Source: an uncultured Lachnospiraceae bacterium
GTDB taxonomy: Bacteria; Bacillota; Clostridia; Lachnospirales; Lachnospiraceae
Reading direction: 5' to 3'
DNA length: 64,000 bases
Assembly (NCBI GenBank): GCA_910578335.1
Contig: CAJTPU010000013.1
Span: 51,845-115,844 of the forward strand
This document shows positions 8,062 to 16,686 of the stretch, in pieces. The position numbers and the translations under genes were made by a program. The stretch's first letter is position 1. Every line of letters starts with the position of its first letter. The notes below the pieces were generated by a model, which was not told where the DNA came from, did no database searches, and saw only the letters and a program-made list of their open reading frames with translations.

Positions 8062-9453
8062 ATGGAATTGACGGATATTAAGGAATTATATCGCAGCAGG
8101 GAGGACTATTACGGGAAAGAAGTCACGGTAGGAGGCTGGGTGAGAAGCAACCGCGACTCAAAAACCTTTGGTTTTATCGTAATCAATGACGGTACCTATT
8201 TTGAAACCCTGCAGGTAGTATACAGCGACAAGCTTGCCAACTTTGAAGAAATCAGCAAATTAAACGTAGGCTCTGCGATCGTGGTGAAAGGCGTTATCGT
8301 GGCGACGCCCGAGGCGAAGCAGCCCTTTGAGATGCAGGCGGCGGAAGTTTTGGTGGAAGGGGTGTCAAGCTCCGATTATCCGCTGCAGAAAAAGCGCCAC
8401 AGCTTTGAATATTTGAGAACGATTCCCCATCTGCGCGCGAGGACGAATACCTTTCAGGCGGTATTCCGTGTGCGCTCCCTGATTGCCTATGCCATCCACA
8501 CCTTCTTTCAGGAGAGAGGGTTTGTTTATGTGCATACGCCGCTGATTACGGGCAGCGACTGTGAGGGAGCAGGTGAAATGTTTCAGGTGACGACCCTTGA
8601 TTTGCAGAATATTCCGAAGACGGAAGCGGGCGGCGTGGATTTTGCACAGGACTTTTTTGGAAAGCCCACCAACCTGACCGTCAGCGGGCAGCTCAATCTG
8701 GAGACTTATGCTTTTGCTTTTAAAAACGTATACACTTTTGGACCTACCTTCAGGGCGGAAAATTCCAATACTACCCGCCATGCGGCTGAATTTTGGATGA
8801 TTGAGCCGGAAATTGCCTTTGCAGACTTGACGGACGACATGGTGCTTGCCGAGTCCATGTTAAAGCATATTATCCGCTATGTACTGGAGAACGCACCCGC
8901 GGAGATGGCGTTTTTCAATCAGTTTGTGGACAAGGGACTGATTGAAAGGCTGGAGCATGTGCTTCATTCCGATTTTGCCCATGTGACCTACACGGAAGCG
9001 GTTGCTATTCTGGAAAAGCATAACGACGAGTTTGAGTACAAGGTATCGTGGGGCTGCGATTTGCAGACGGAGCATGAGAGATACCTGACGGAGCAGGAAT
9101 TTAAGCGTCCGGTGTTTGTGACCGACTATCCGAAGGAAATCAAGGCGTTCTACATGAAATTGAACGAGGATGGCAAAACGGTAGCCGCCATGGACTGTCT
9201 GGTACCCGGCATCGGGGAAATCATCGGCGGCAGCCAGAGGGAAGACAAGCTTGAGGTGCTGGAGGCGAGAATGGAAGAGATGGGGCTTAATAAGGAGGAT
9301 TATGATTTTTATCTTGACTTAAGAAAGTACGGTTCCGTCCGCCATGCAGGCTTTGGGCTTGGCTTTGAGCGGTGTGTGATGTACCTGACGGGAATGGGCA
9401 ATATCAGGGATGTCATACCTTTCCCGAGAACGGTAAATAACTGTGAGTTATAA
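8062..9453 (+). CDS. asnS: Asparaginyl-tRNA synthetase
   Basis: This 463-residue class IIb synthetase charges tRNA-Asn. An N-terminal OB-fold anticodon-binding domain (VTVGGWVRSNRDSKTFGFIVINDGT) precedes the catalytic domain with motif 2 (TFRAENSNTTRHAAEFWMIEPE) and motif 3 (GFGLGFERCVMYLTGM). Start choice: AGGAGG (8049-8054) is only one base from the ATG at 8056 but seven bases from the ATG at 8062, so translation should start at 8062. The Asn rather than Asp identity follows from the overall AsnS pattern, including HAAEFWMIEPE. Confidence 0.95.
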   Translation: MELTDIKELYRSREDYYGKEVTVGGWVRSNRDSKTFGFIVINDGTYFETLQVVYSDKLANFEEISKLNVGSAIVVKGVIVATPEAKQPFEMQAAEVLVEGVSSSDYPLQKKRHSFEYLRTIPHLRARTNTFQAVFRVRSLIAYAIHTFFQERGFVYVHTPLITGSDCEGAGEMFQVTTLDLQNIPKTEAGGVDFAQDFFGKPTNLTVSGQLNLETYAFAFKNVYTFGPTFRAENSNTTRHAAEFWMIEPEIAFADLTDDMVLAESMLKHIIRYVLENAPAEMAFFNQFVDKGLIERLEHVLHSDFAHVTYTEAVAILEKHNDEFEYKVSWGCDLQTEHERYLTEQEFKRPVFVTDYPKEIKAFYMKLNEDGKTVAAMDCLVPGIGEIIGGSQREDKLEVLEARMEEMGLNKEDYDFYLDLRKYGSVRHAGFGLGFERCVMYLTGMGNIRDVIPFPRTVNNCEL

Positions 9454-9459
9454 ATAGGC

Positions 9460-9519
9460 AATTGCGAAACTCTCATTTTGAGGTTCCGAATTGTGTACCT
9501 TGTATATTTTATAAGCAGA
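9460..9519 (+). repeat. Partial copy of a MITE-like repeat (left end)
   Basis: About 58 bases beginning AATTGCGAAACTCTCATTTT and ending near ATAAGC are nearly identical (about four differences) to the left end of the larger inverted-repeat element at 38,725-38,935. Only the left arm is present here, with no right terminal repeat. It forms the 5' leader of the NlpC/P60 gene, so the fragment may contribute its promoter. Confidence 0.75.
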
Positions 9520-9532
9520 TATGGGAGTGCAG

Positions 9533-10777
9533 ATGAAAAAAACGCTCATCAGAATCATAAATTTAATATTGGTGATTACAGTGGTAGGGCTGATGACGAT
9601 TCCTTCCGAGGCGACGACGGTAAAAGATATTCAGGACCAGATTAATCAGGATAATACGGCATTGAATGAAATCAATGATGATATGCTGGCACTGCAGGAT
9701 GAACAGGACCTTTTAGAGGAGGAAATCTGCGATTTAGATGCGGAGCTTATCAATACGATGACGGTTATCGGCGGGCTGGAGGAGGACATTGCTGCCAACG
9801 AGGAAGCCATTGCTGCAAAGGAGCAGGATATTACAGCAAAGGAAGCGGATATCAGGACGACGCAGGGATTGTACGAGGAGGCGCAGGAAAAGGAAGAGGC
9901 GCAGTACAACGCCATGGTTGCGCGAATCCAGTATTTGTATGAAAATGGTGAGGGAGACTATTTGTCGGTTCTGTTTTCTGCGACAAGCTTCAGCGAGATA
10001 CTGACATTGCAGAGCTATATTGAGGCGGTCTATACATATGACCAGAATATGCTTGCAGAGTACGAAGCGGCACGGGAAGAAGTGAAGCTTCTCTGGGAAA
10101 GGCTGGAGGAGGAAAAGGCTTTTTTGGAAGAGGAGAGGGCTGCTTTGAAGGTGGAACAGGCTTCTTTGGAGGCGAACCGGGCGGAGATGGAAGCGCAGGT
10201 GTCATATCTTGATGGGCTTCTTGCCAGAAAGAAGCAGGAGTCTGCCAATTACGACGCACAGATAGCCCGTATGCGGCAGGAGGCAAATGCATTAAAGGTC
10301 AAAATCAGACAGGAACAGGAAGAGCTGAAAAGGATGGAGGAAGAGGCGCGCAGGCGCGCGGCGGCAGCCGCAGCAAACGGCAGTTACACAGTGTCTGCGT
10401 CCATTTCTGATATTATTGACGGAGCGAGCGGCAGCGATTTGGGCAAGCAGATTGCACGCTATGGATGCCAGTACATAGGCAATCCCTATGTATCCGGCGG
10501 CACCAGCCTGACGAACGGGGCGGACTGCTCCGGTTTCACCTACCGCATTTATGCCAATTTCGGCTATACGATACCCCGCACCTCCTACCAGCAGAGGAGC
10601 GCCGGCACGGAGGTCAGTTATGAGAATGCACAGCCGGGCGATTTAATCTGCTATGAAGGACATGTGGCAATGTATATTGGCGGCGGCTATATTGTACATG
10701 CAAGTAATGTCAAGACGGGGATTAAGGTGAGCAGGGCGACGTACAAGAAGATTTTGGCGGTACGCAGGATTATATAG
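9533..10777 (+). CDS. Secreted coiled-coil NlpC/P60 peptidoglycan hydrolase (PcsB/CwlO-like)
   Basis: The protein has 414 residues. A signal peptide ends near residue 28 (PSEA). A long acidic coiled coil runs from about residue 32 to 285, and an Ala-rich linker (RRAAAAAA) precedes an NlpC/P60 domain from about 300 to 414. The catalytic cysteine is C332 in GADCSGF, with histidines in GHVAMYIGGG and IVHASN. This architecture matches PcsB/CwlO-type hydrolases that the FtsEX complex activates through the coiled coil to cut peptide cross-links during growth or division. ATG 9533 is chosen because GGGAG lies five bases before it. The leader is the MITE-like fragment. Confidence 0.9.
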   Translation: MKKTLIRIINLILVITVVGLMTIPSEATTVKDIQDQINQDNTALNEINDDMLALQDEQDLLEEEICDLDAELINTMTVIGGLEEDIAANEEAIAAKEQDITAKEADIRTTQGLYEEAQEKEEAQYNAMVARIQYLYENGEGDYLSVLFSATSFSEILTLQSYIEAVYTYDQNMLAEYEAAREEVKLLWERLEEEKAFLEEERAALKVEQASLEANRAEMEAQVSYLDGLLARKKQESANYDAQIARMRQEANALKVKIRQEQEELKRMEEEARRRAAAAAANGSYTVSASISDIIDGASGSDLGKQIARYGCQYIGNPYVSGGTSLTNGADCSGFTYRIYANFGYTIPRTSYQQRSAGTEVSYENAQPGDLICYEGHVAMYIGGGYIVHASNVKTGIKVSRATYKKILAVRRII

Positions 10778-10872
10778 GGGGAGGTGGTGAAGGCAGCGCA
10801 GGGATACAGCGAAGGGACGCCGTCAGCGGCAGGAAGCGCGGCGCTTCCCGTGAAGGATAGAAGAAAAAACAG

Positions 10873-10902
10873 TTGCATTGTTTTGGGAAGCGGGTGTATA
10901 AT
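10873..10902 (+). promoter_or_regulatory. Promoter of tRNA-Val
   Basis: TTGCAT (10873-10878), an 18-base spacer and a perfect TATAAT (10897-10902) place the predicted start at about 10908, two or three bases before the mature tRNA 5' end. Confidence 0.75.
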
Positions 10903-10910
10903 ACGGACAC

Positions 10911-10984
10911 GGGGTCATAGCTCAGCCGGGATGAGCGTTCGCCTCACACGCGAGAGGTCATGGGTTCGAGCCCCATTGGCCCCA
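10911..10984 (+). tRNA. tRNA-Val (anticodon CAC)
   Basis: A 74-base cloverleaf is drawn by hand: acceptor GGGGTCA/TGGCCCC with one G-U pair, D arm GCTC/GAGC, anticodon stem TTCGC/GCGAG with loop CTCACAC (anticodon CAC at 10945-10947, decoding GTG), and T arm ATGGG/CCCAT with TTCGAGC. The discriminator is A, and the 3' CCA is not encoded. A dedicated promoter and terminator flank it, so it is a single-gene unit. Confidence 0.95.
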
Positions 10985-10992
10985 TTAGATAG

Positions 10993-11030
10993 CGGATTTC
11001 CTTTGGATAAAGGGAAATCCGTTGTTTTTT
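10993..11030 (+). terminator. Intrinsic terminator of tRNA-Val
   Basis: The stem CGGATTTCC (10993-11001) pairs with GGAAATCCG (11013-11021), extended by CTTT/AAAG, and is followed by TTGTTTTTT. Confidence 0.9.
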
Positions 11031-11170
11031 AGGGATATTACGGAAAATTGTTCCACGACATGAAAAGGTCATTTCACGGCAAATGTGTTGTTTCGGTGTT
11101 TTGGGCAGGATATAATGAAGTATACGGTCGTCTTGTGCCGGTCAGTATATTATTTATCGAGGTGACAAAG

Positions 11171-11335
11171 TTGTTTCATGTATATATTCGCATCATAATA
11201 AGTTTTATTTGGCTGGTCGTGGCTGTTATAAGCGGTATTTCCGGCAAGCTGCAGAATGCTGCTCTCTATGTGGTTCTGGCTGGGCTGATTTTGTATTCTG
11301 CTTATGCAGCATGGAAAAAAGAAAAAGGCGACTAG
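11171..11335 (+). CDS. Small two-TM membrane protein
   Basis: The open frame continues upstream to 11048, but the only good ribosome site is GAGGTGA at 11159-11165, five bases before a TTG codon at 11171. From there the product has 54 residues and begins with VYIRIIISFIWLVVAVISG. It has two hydrophobic segments (about residues 5-20 and 27-44) and a charged tail WKKEKGD. No family is recognised. It sits 24 bases before the next gene and may be co-transcribed. The start is uncertain. Confidence 0.5.
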   Translation: MFHVYIRIIISFIWLVVAVISGISGKLQNAALYVVLAGLILYSAYAAWKKEKGD

Positions 11336-11359
11336 AATATGTAGACGGGAGGTACGATT

Positions 11360-11866
11360 ATGCATACGAAAACAATGGAAGGTCTTGTAGGAGCAAATAC
11401 GAATATGAAGCTGCTGAATACGCCGTTTCGGGTATACAAGGAAGCAAGACAAAAAGGTGATACAGGGGCAATGGAGCGGGCAATGGGATATGTGAACGAT
11501 TATTCCGGCAAAGCCGAAGAATATATGGAGAAGGCGGAAAAAGGAATGGAGGAGGATGCAGAAGAGGCGAGGGAAAAAGCAAAAGCAGAACGTGAAAATG
11601 CGATTCAAAAACGCAGTAAGGAGCGGGAAGAGCTTGAAAAAAGGATAGAAGAAAGCAGGACGAAGCAGACGGATACGGTTGAGATAAGCAAAGCGGGCAA
11701 AGAAGCAGGGAGCGAAAATACCGGCGTGGGCGGCGGTATGGATAACCATGCGCCGGCAGAAACGGCAGCGAACACGGTGAAGTCTGAGCCTGTCATTTAT
11801 ACAAAAGACGGAAGCGTGAGCCGGAGTCAAAAAGAATCCGTTGCAAAGCTTTCCGTTTCGGTATAA
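11360..11866 (+). CDS. Charged coiled-coil protein of unknown function
   Basis: This 168-residue, highly charged protein is preceded by GGGAGG 7 bases upstream of its ATG. The N-terminal 45 residues (MEGLVGANTNMKLLNTPFRVYKEAR) look conserved and unlike the rest. Residues about 50-110 form a Lys/Glu-rich helix (AEEYMEKAEKGMEEDAEEAR and on), and the C-terminus is low-complexity and ends in QKESVAKLSVSV. No signal peptide or membrane segment is visible. The function is unknown. The GNAT gene follows after 21 bases. Confidence 0.7.
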   Translation: MHTKTMEGLVGANTNMKLLNTPFRVYKEARQKGDTGAMERAMGYVNDYSGKAEEYMEKAEKGMEEDAEEAREKAKAERENAIQKRSKEREELEKRIEESRTKQTDTVEISKAGKEAGSENTGVGGGMDNHAPAETAANTVKSEPVIYTKDGSVSRSQKESVAKLSVSV

Positions 11867-11887
11867 AATCGTACAGGAGGAATCAGG

Positions 11888-12643
11888 ATGGAATTGATAA
11901 CAGTAACACATGATAATATAGAACGGGAGCACATCTGCTGTGCGATAGCCAATGAGAAGGATATGCAGGTGGCGTCAAAAAAGAGCTGGCTGAAAGAAAG
12001 GCTGGATGAAGGGCTTGTATTTTTGAAAGGAAATGTTCGCGGCAAGTGCTTTATTGAGTATATACCAGCCGAATATGCGTGGGCGCCTGTAGAGGCGAAG
12101 GGGTATATGTATATTGACTGTCTGTGGGTAGCCGGACAGTTTAAGGGGCATGGATATTCGACTTTGTTATTGGACAAGTGTGTGGAAGACAGCAAAGAAA
12201 AAGGAAAAAAAGGACTTGTGGTACTGTCCTCCCAAAAGAAAAGAGGCTTCCTTTCCGACCCTGCCTATATGAGATACAAAGGATTTAAAACAGCAGATAC
12301 GGCAGAACCTTATTTTGAATTGCTTTACCTTCCCTTTGACGAAGGTACGGAAAAGCCTCGTTTTAAGAACACGGTACATGAGCGGAGCGGGATGACAAAG
12401 GGATTTGTATTATTATTTACAAACCAATGTCCTTTTACGGCGAAGTATGTGCCGCTGCTTGAAAATGTGGCGAAGGCGCGAGGCGCTGCCCTTCAGGTCA
12501 TACCGATACGAACCAGAGAGGAAGCACAAAACGCGCCTTCACCTTTTACGACATTTTCGCTTTTCTACGACGGACAGCTTGTGACGCATGAAATATTGTC
12601 AGAAAAGAAGTTTGAAAGTATCCTGATAAGTAAGGGGATGTAA
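11888..12643 (+). CDS. GNAT acetyltransferase with C-terminal YoaP-like domain
   Basis: The protein has 251 residues. The GNAT fold spans about residues 1-150, with the acetyl-CoA-binding segment VAGQFKGHGYSTLLLDKCVED (pattern Q-x-x-G-x-G). The second part (about 165-251) carries a thioredoxin-like start LLFTNQCPFTAKYVPLLENVAK and matches the arrangement of YoaP-type proteins, in which a small C-terminal domain follows the acetyltransferase. The substrate is unknown. AGGAGG lies 8 bases before the ATG. It ends tail to tail with the transglutaminase-like gene, seven bases apart. Confidence 0.82.
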   Translation: MELITVTHDNIEREHICCAIANEKDMQVASKKSWLKERLDEGLVFLKGNVRGKCFIEYIPAEYAWAPVEAKGYMYIDCLWVAGQFKGHGYSTLLLDKCVEDSKEKGKKGLVVLSSQKKRGFLSDPAYMRYKGFKTADTAEPYFELLYLPFDEGTEKPRFKNTVHERSGMTKGFVLLFTNQCPFTAKYVPLLENVAKARGAALQVIPIRTREEAQNAPSPFTTFSLFYDGQLVTHEILSEKKFESILISKGM

Positions 12644-12650
12644 GTTTGCG

Positions 12651-13571
12651 TCACAGAAAAGCGTCATAGTAAATGTTTTGCGTATTATTTGTCAAAACAG
12701 ACCACTTTTCATTTGCATCCCGAAAATGTTCTATTTGTGTTATATTTTTATCCGGCTCCGCCAGCAACTCCGCCAGCTCGTCAAGCTCGCGCAATTCACT
12801 TTCATCAAGCGTCTGTATTCCGCCGCGCAGGCATAAGGGCTGATAGGAATAAAAGATTTCATTGTTTAACAGCGCATGAAAATCCATCAATAAGTATTCG
12901 CAGGCGCCCTCTAAAGGCGTGGGGGAAAATAAGTCCAGCTTTTTATCCAAGGTATTTTTCCGCAAACCGAGCCATGCTTCGGAAGCAGTTACAAATTTCC
13001 TTCGAGGCAAATCAAACTGACTGTAGCCAAAGCGAGGTTCATACTCATAATAGCCGTCAACATCTGCCAAAACCCATCGGCTTTCTTTAAAATCCCAATA
13101 TTCATTCACCCAATGTTCCATATAGCTGTCACCCGCATTGCCAAAATCCATGAATCCGGCTCTTGAACGGCAGGGAATACCTTTTGCCTTTAAAATAGCG
13201 CTGAATAATACGGATGCCTGTCGGCAGGATGCCGTGATTCTCTTTGTTACGTCTCTGTTTGTGGTAAATCCCGCCTCGTTCAGACGCAAGATACCTGCAA
13301 TCATGGAGACGGCGGTGATGTATAACTCATCTTCGTTTTTAAAACGGTATTTTGGATAGGACGCAAATTTTCCGTAATAAGCCTCCTCCAAATAAGGAGA
13401 CGGCTCTGTAAAATACATGGATGGGTGGGTAATCTGACCGCAGACTAACATGCCGATGGAAGGTATGTCATCCGGCAACGACAATAAAAAGTTCTTATAC
13501 GCTCCTGCATACGTATAGCTGCTGGTTTCTAAATAACGCCGGCTGTTTTCTGGTTCTCTATTCATTTGCAT
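12651..13571 (-). CDS. Transglutaminase-like domain protein
   Basis: The protein has 306 residues. The transglutaminase-like catalytic triad is visible: Cys in ITASCRQASVLFSAILKAKG at about residue 116, His in MEHWVNEYW and Asp in VLADVDGYY. This is the arrangement of cytoplasmic bacterial transglutaminase or protease-like proteins, and no signal peptide is present. GGAGG six bases before the ATG at 13571 fixes the start against the longer open frame. The substrate is unknown. The gene stands alone on the minus strand. Confidence 0.82.
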   Translation of the reverse strand: MQMNREPENSRRYLETSSYTYAGAYKNFLLSLPDDIPSIGMLVCGQITHPSMYFTEPSPYLEEAYYGKFASYPKYRFKNEDELYITAVSMIAGILRLNEAGFTTNRDVTKRITASCRQASVLFSAILKAKGIPCRSRAGFMDFGNAGDSYMEHWVNEYWDFKESRWVLADVDGYYEYEPRFGYSQFDLPRRKFVTASEAWLGLRKNTLDKKLDLFSPTPLEGACEYLLMDFHALLNNEIFYSYQPLCLRGGIQTLDESELRELDELAELLAEPDKNITQIEHFRDANEKWSVLTNNTQNIYYDAFL

Positions 13572-13695
13572 TTTAATCCTCCATATCAAAACTGATATTT
13601 TTGGAGTAGGCGCCTGCTCTGCTTTTATGCTATCAAAATAAAAAAATTACGTTAATGCGGTAAAACAATTCTTTGCGCTTCCGTGAAAATGCGGC

Positions 13696-13724
13696 TGGAT
13701 ATACCGAACGGTTTCTGTTATAAT
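13696..13724 (+). promoter_or_regulatory. Promoter of the YjbR gene
   Basis: A perfect TATAAT (13719-13724) lies 17 bases after a weak TGGATA. The predicted start near 13731 leaves a leader of about 18 bases that contains the GGAG ribosome site. Confidence 0.5.
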
Positions 13725-13748
13725 GAAAAAAACAAAATGGAGACAAAA

Positions 13749-14135
13749 ATGAGAACGAGAGAAGAAACGGCAGCATACTGTCTGACGCTGCCGGATACGT
13801 ATGCGGACACGCCTTTTCGGGATGAAAACTGGACGGTTATCCGCTGCAGGGGCAATCGCAGGGTGTTTGCATGGATTTTTGAGCGGGAGGGGAATATCTG
13901 GCTCAATGTAAAAATGCGTCCCGAGTGGCGTGATTTTTGGCGGGAAGCATTTATGGCAGTGATTCCGGCATACCATCTCAACAAAGAGCATTGGAGTTCC
14001 ATTATTTTAAACGGAACCGTACCTGAAAAGGATGTGCGGAGAATGATAGAGGAAAGCTACGATTTGGTAAAGCCGGATTTGAAAAAGAGGAAGGCAAAAA
14101 ACAAAAAGGCAGAAAATACAAAAGAAAACGGATAA
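13749..14135 (+). CDS. MmcQ/YjbR family protein
   Basis: This 128-residue protein has the YjbR pattern: PDTYADTPFRDENWTVIRC near the N-terminus, then IWLNVKMRPEWRDFWRE, and AYHLNKEHWSSIIL followed by the C-terminal helix EKDVRRMIEESYDLV. The family has a CyaY/double-wing fold and is often called DNA-binding; its role is not settled. GGAG at 13739-13742 selects the ATG at 13749 over upstream ATGs. The C-terminus is a Lys/Asn-rich tail. The exonuclease gene follows after 13 bases. Confidence 0.88.
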   Translation: MRTREETAAYCLTLPDTYADTPFRDENWTVIRCRGNRRVFAWIFEREGNIWLNVKMRPEWRDFWREAFMAVIPAYHLNKEHWSSIILNGTVPEKDVRRMIEESYDLVKPDLKKRKAKNKKAENTKENG

Positions 14136-14148
14136 ATACGGGAAGTGC

Positions 14149-14853
14149 ATGATGACAGGGAAAACAGGAAAGAGACTCAATGAGTATGCAGGAAATTACG
14201 TGGTTTTTGATTTGGAGACGACAGGCTTTAGTCCTGTTAAAGATGAAATTATTGAGATATCGGCTCTCAGGGTGCGAAACGGGGAGGTAAAAGAGGAATT
14301 TACGACATTGGTAAATCCGAATATGCCGATACCCTATGCAGCATCGCGCGTGAATGGTATTACGGATGAGATGGTGGAGGACGCCCCACAGCTCTCGGAG
14401 GCGCTCGCCGCTTTTTGGGACTTTGCGGGGGAAGATGTGCTGGTGGGGCACAACATTCACAGCTTTGATTTGCCTTTTCTATATGAGGGGGCGAAAAAAG
14501 CGTTCTGCCGGCAGATGCATAACAACTATGTGGATACGCTGTATTTTGCCAGAACCTGTATGCCGCAGCTAGGACACTACAAGCTTACAGATATATCGGA
14601 GCAATTCGGGATTGCGACAACGGGAGCGCACCGCGCCTTGGCTGACTGTTATATGAATCAGAAGTGTTATGAAAGGCTTCTGGAAATCTGGCAGAAGAAA
14701 CAGGAAGAGAGGCAGCAGAAAGAAGGAGAAGAGGAGCCGTGCTGTCCGCAATGCGGATGTATTCTGATAAAGAGAAAAGGAAAGTTTGGTCTCTTCTGGG
14801 GCTGCAGCGGGTTTCCGGACTGCAGGTATACAAAAAACTGCCGGCAGTGTTAA
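14149..14853 (+). CDS. DnaQ-like 3'-5' exonuclease with C-terminal zinc ribbon
   Basis: The protein has 234 residues. A DEDDh exonuclease domain carries ExoI (VVFDLETTGFSP), ExoII (VGHNIHSFDLPF) and ExoIII (HRALADC), with the catalytic His and Asp in place, as in PolC/epsilon proofreading domains. After a Glu/Gln-rich linker, residues about 197-234 form a topoisomerase-type zinc ribbon (CCPQCGC and then GCSGFPDCRYTKNC). The combination suggests a stand-alone nuclease that contacts DNA through the ribbon in repair or processing. Two ATGs start the frame; the ribosome site is weak. Confidence 0.88.
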   Translation: MMTGKTGKRLNEYAGNYVVFDLETTGFSPVKDEIIEISALRVRNGEVKEEFTTLVNPNMPIPYAASRVNGITDEMVEDAPQLSEALAAFWDFAGEDVLVGHNIHSFDLPFLYEGAKKAFCRQMHNNYVDTLYFARTCMPQLGHYKLTDISEQFGIATTGAHRALADCYMNQKCYERLLEIWQKKQEERQQKEGEEEPCCPQCGCILIKRKGKFGLFWGCSGFPDCRYTKNCRQC

Positions 14854-14964
14854 CGCGGCGGCGGTATAGGTATACATCGGGCAGGTGAGCGGCTGAAAGG
14901 GAACCTATGCAGGAGTGAGAAAATCTGTTTCGGGTTTGCCGTGTGGCGGCAGAATGGAGGAATG

Positions 14965-16686
14965 ATGAAAAGAAAGAAAATGTATGCGGTAAGTATGGCA
15001 ATCGTATTGCTTTTATCTCTTTTTATACAGGGCTGCGGTAAGAAAGCGCAGGTGCTATCCGAAAAGCGGCTGCAGGAGCAGAGCGAGGCGGGAGAGGAAA
15101 CGACTGTGGTGCAGGAGAGTGTGCAGGCACCTGAGGATGCGGAACCGGACGAGACAGAGCCGGCAGATGACAAAGAGCAAAATCAGAAGCCCCCTAAGAC
15201 GGATGGACAGGAAAAACCGAAGGAGGACTCGCAGAAGCCGGAAGAACAACCGGAGGAGAAGCCGGATGAACAAGGAAACAAGCCGGCTAAGCTTGCGTCC
15301 GCTTCAGGGACGGCGTATCCTTCTACGGCGGGCGCCCTGCAGGTAAACGGGACGCAGCTTACCGACGAGAACGGTGCGGCAGTACAGCTAAAGGGAATCA
15401 GCACGCATGGTCTGGCATGGTTTCCCGGCTATGTCAATGAGGACTGCTTCAGGCAGTTTCGGGAGGAGTGGAACGTCAATGTGATGCGCCTTGCCATGTA
15501 TACGGCGGAGAATGGGGGCTATTGCAGCGGCGGAGACCAGAAGCAATTAAAAGAGCTTATTCACAACGGCGTGGCATATGCGACGGCGCTTGACATGTAT
15601 GTTATCATTGACTGGCATATCCTGTCCGACAATAATCCGAATACCAACAAAGAATCGGCGAAGGAATTTTTTGCGGAGATGGCAGAAAAATATGCCGGTT
15701 ACAACAATGTTCTGTATGAAATCTGCAACGAGCCGAACGGCGGAACGAGCTGGAGCGATATCAAGTCCTACGCGGAGGAGGTTATCGGGGTAATCCGTTC
15801 CTACGACGAGGATGGCATTATCATCGTCGGTACGCCGAATTGGTCGCAGTATGTAGACCAGGCGGCGGCAGACCCTATTACCGGATATGACAATATTATG
15901 TATGCCCTGCATTTTTATGCGGCGACTCACAAAGAGTCCCTGCGCAGTACCATGACTGCGGCAATCGACGCGGGACTGCCTATATTTGTGACAGAGTATG
16001 GCATCTGTGATGCCAGCGGAAATGGCGGGATTGATGAAAATCAGGCGAACCAGTGGGTAAGCACCATGAACAGCTATGGCGTCAGTTATGTTATGTGGAA
16101 TCTCTCTAACAAGGGAGAAACCTCGGCAATGATAAACAGCGGCTGTAACAAGACCTCCGGTTTTACGGAGAGCGATTTAAGTGCCGCAGGAAAGTGGCTG
16201 TACCAAATGTTGACCGGAGACAATGCACAGCTTTCTTCCATTGGGCAGAACAGCGGCGGTTCGTCCGGCAGCAGTTCGCCCACAGGACAGGGAAATAATG
16301 GCGGTTCGAACCAGCAGAATAACGGCGGACAGGGCGGCTCTGCGGGCAGCAGTCCTGCGCAGGGCGCAGCAGTTACATTGACAAACGGTGATATTACGTT
16401 TACCGCAGAGCTTAAAAATAGCTGGGAGTCTGAAGGGAAATCTTTTTACCAGTATGAGCTGACCCTGCAGAACACTTCTTCTACAGACTGTGATAAATGG
16501 GAAATTGACGTTCCCTTTAGTGAGGCGGTTACGCTTGTGGACGGCTGGAACGGAGATTACTCGGCATCCGACAAGGTTCTGCACATCGTATGTAAGGACT
16601 ATAACGGAAGCATTGCCGCAGGGTCTTCGGTAAAGGATATCGGCTTTATTGTCAGCGGAAGCGGGAGCATGAAAGTGGCAGAATAA
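14965..16686 (+). CDS. Lipoprotein GH5 endoglucanase with C-terminal CBM2-like domain
   Basis: The protein has 573 residues. The lipobox FIQGC puts the lipidated cysteine at residue 24. A Pro/Glu/Lys-rich spacer follows, and then a GH5 (subfamily 2-like) catalytic domain from about residue 120 to 415. The acid/base is E256 (YEICNEPNG) and the nucleophile is E344 (FVTEYGI). A Gly/Ser/Asn linker (about 425-465) leads to a C-terminal beta domain (about 470-573) resembling a family 2 carbohydrate-binding module with its Trp residues (CDKWEIDVPF, VDGWNGDY). The likely role is cell-surface beta-1,4-glucan cleavage. Two adjacent ATGs start the frame; 14965 has the better spacing from GGAGG. Confidence 0.9.
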   Translation: MKRKKMYAVSMAIVLLLSLFIQGCGKKAQVLSEKRLQEQSEAGEETTVVQESVQAPEDAEPDETEPADDKEQNQKPPKTDGQEKPKEDSQKPEEQPEEKPDEQGNKPAKLASASGTAYPSTAGALQVNGTQLTDENGAAVQLKGISTHGLAWFPGYVNEDCFRQFREEWNVNVMRLAMYTAENGGYCSGGDQKQLKELIHNGVAYATALDMYVIIDWHILSDNNPNTNKESAKEFFAEMAEKYAGYNNVLYEICNEPNGGTSWSDIKSYAEEVIGVIRSYDEDGIIIVGTPNWSQYVDQAAADPITGYDNIMYALHFYAATHKESLRSTMTAAIDAGLPIFVTEYGICDASGNGGIDENQANQWVSTMNSYGVSYVMWNLSNKGETSAMINSGCNKTSGFTESDLSAAGKWLYQMLTGDNAQLSSIGQNSGGSSGSSSPTGQGNNGGSNQQNNGGQGGSAGSSPAQGAAVTLTNGDITFTAELKNSWESEGKSFYQYELTLQNTSSTDCDKWEIDVPFSEAVTLVDGWNGDYSASDKVLHIVCKDYNGSIAAGSSVKDIGFIVSGSGSMKVAE

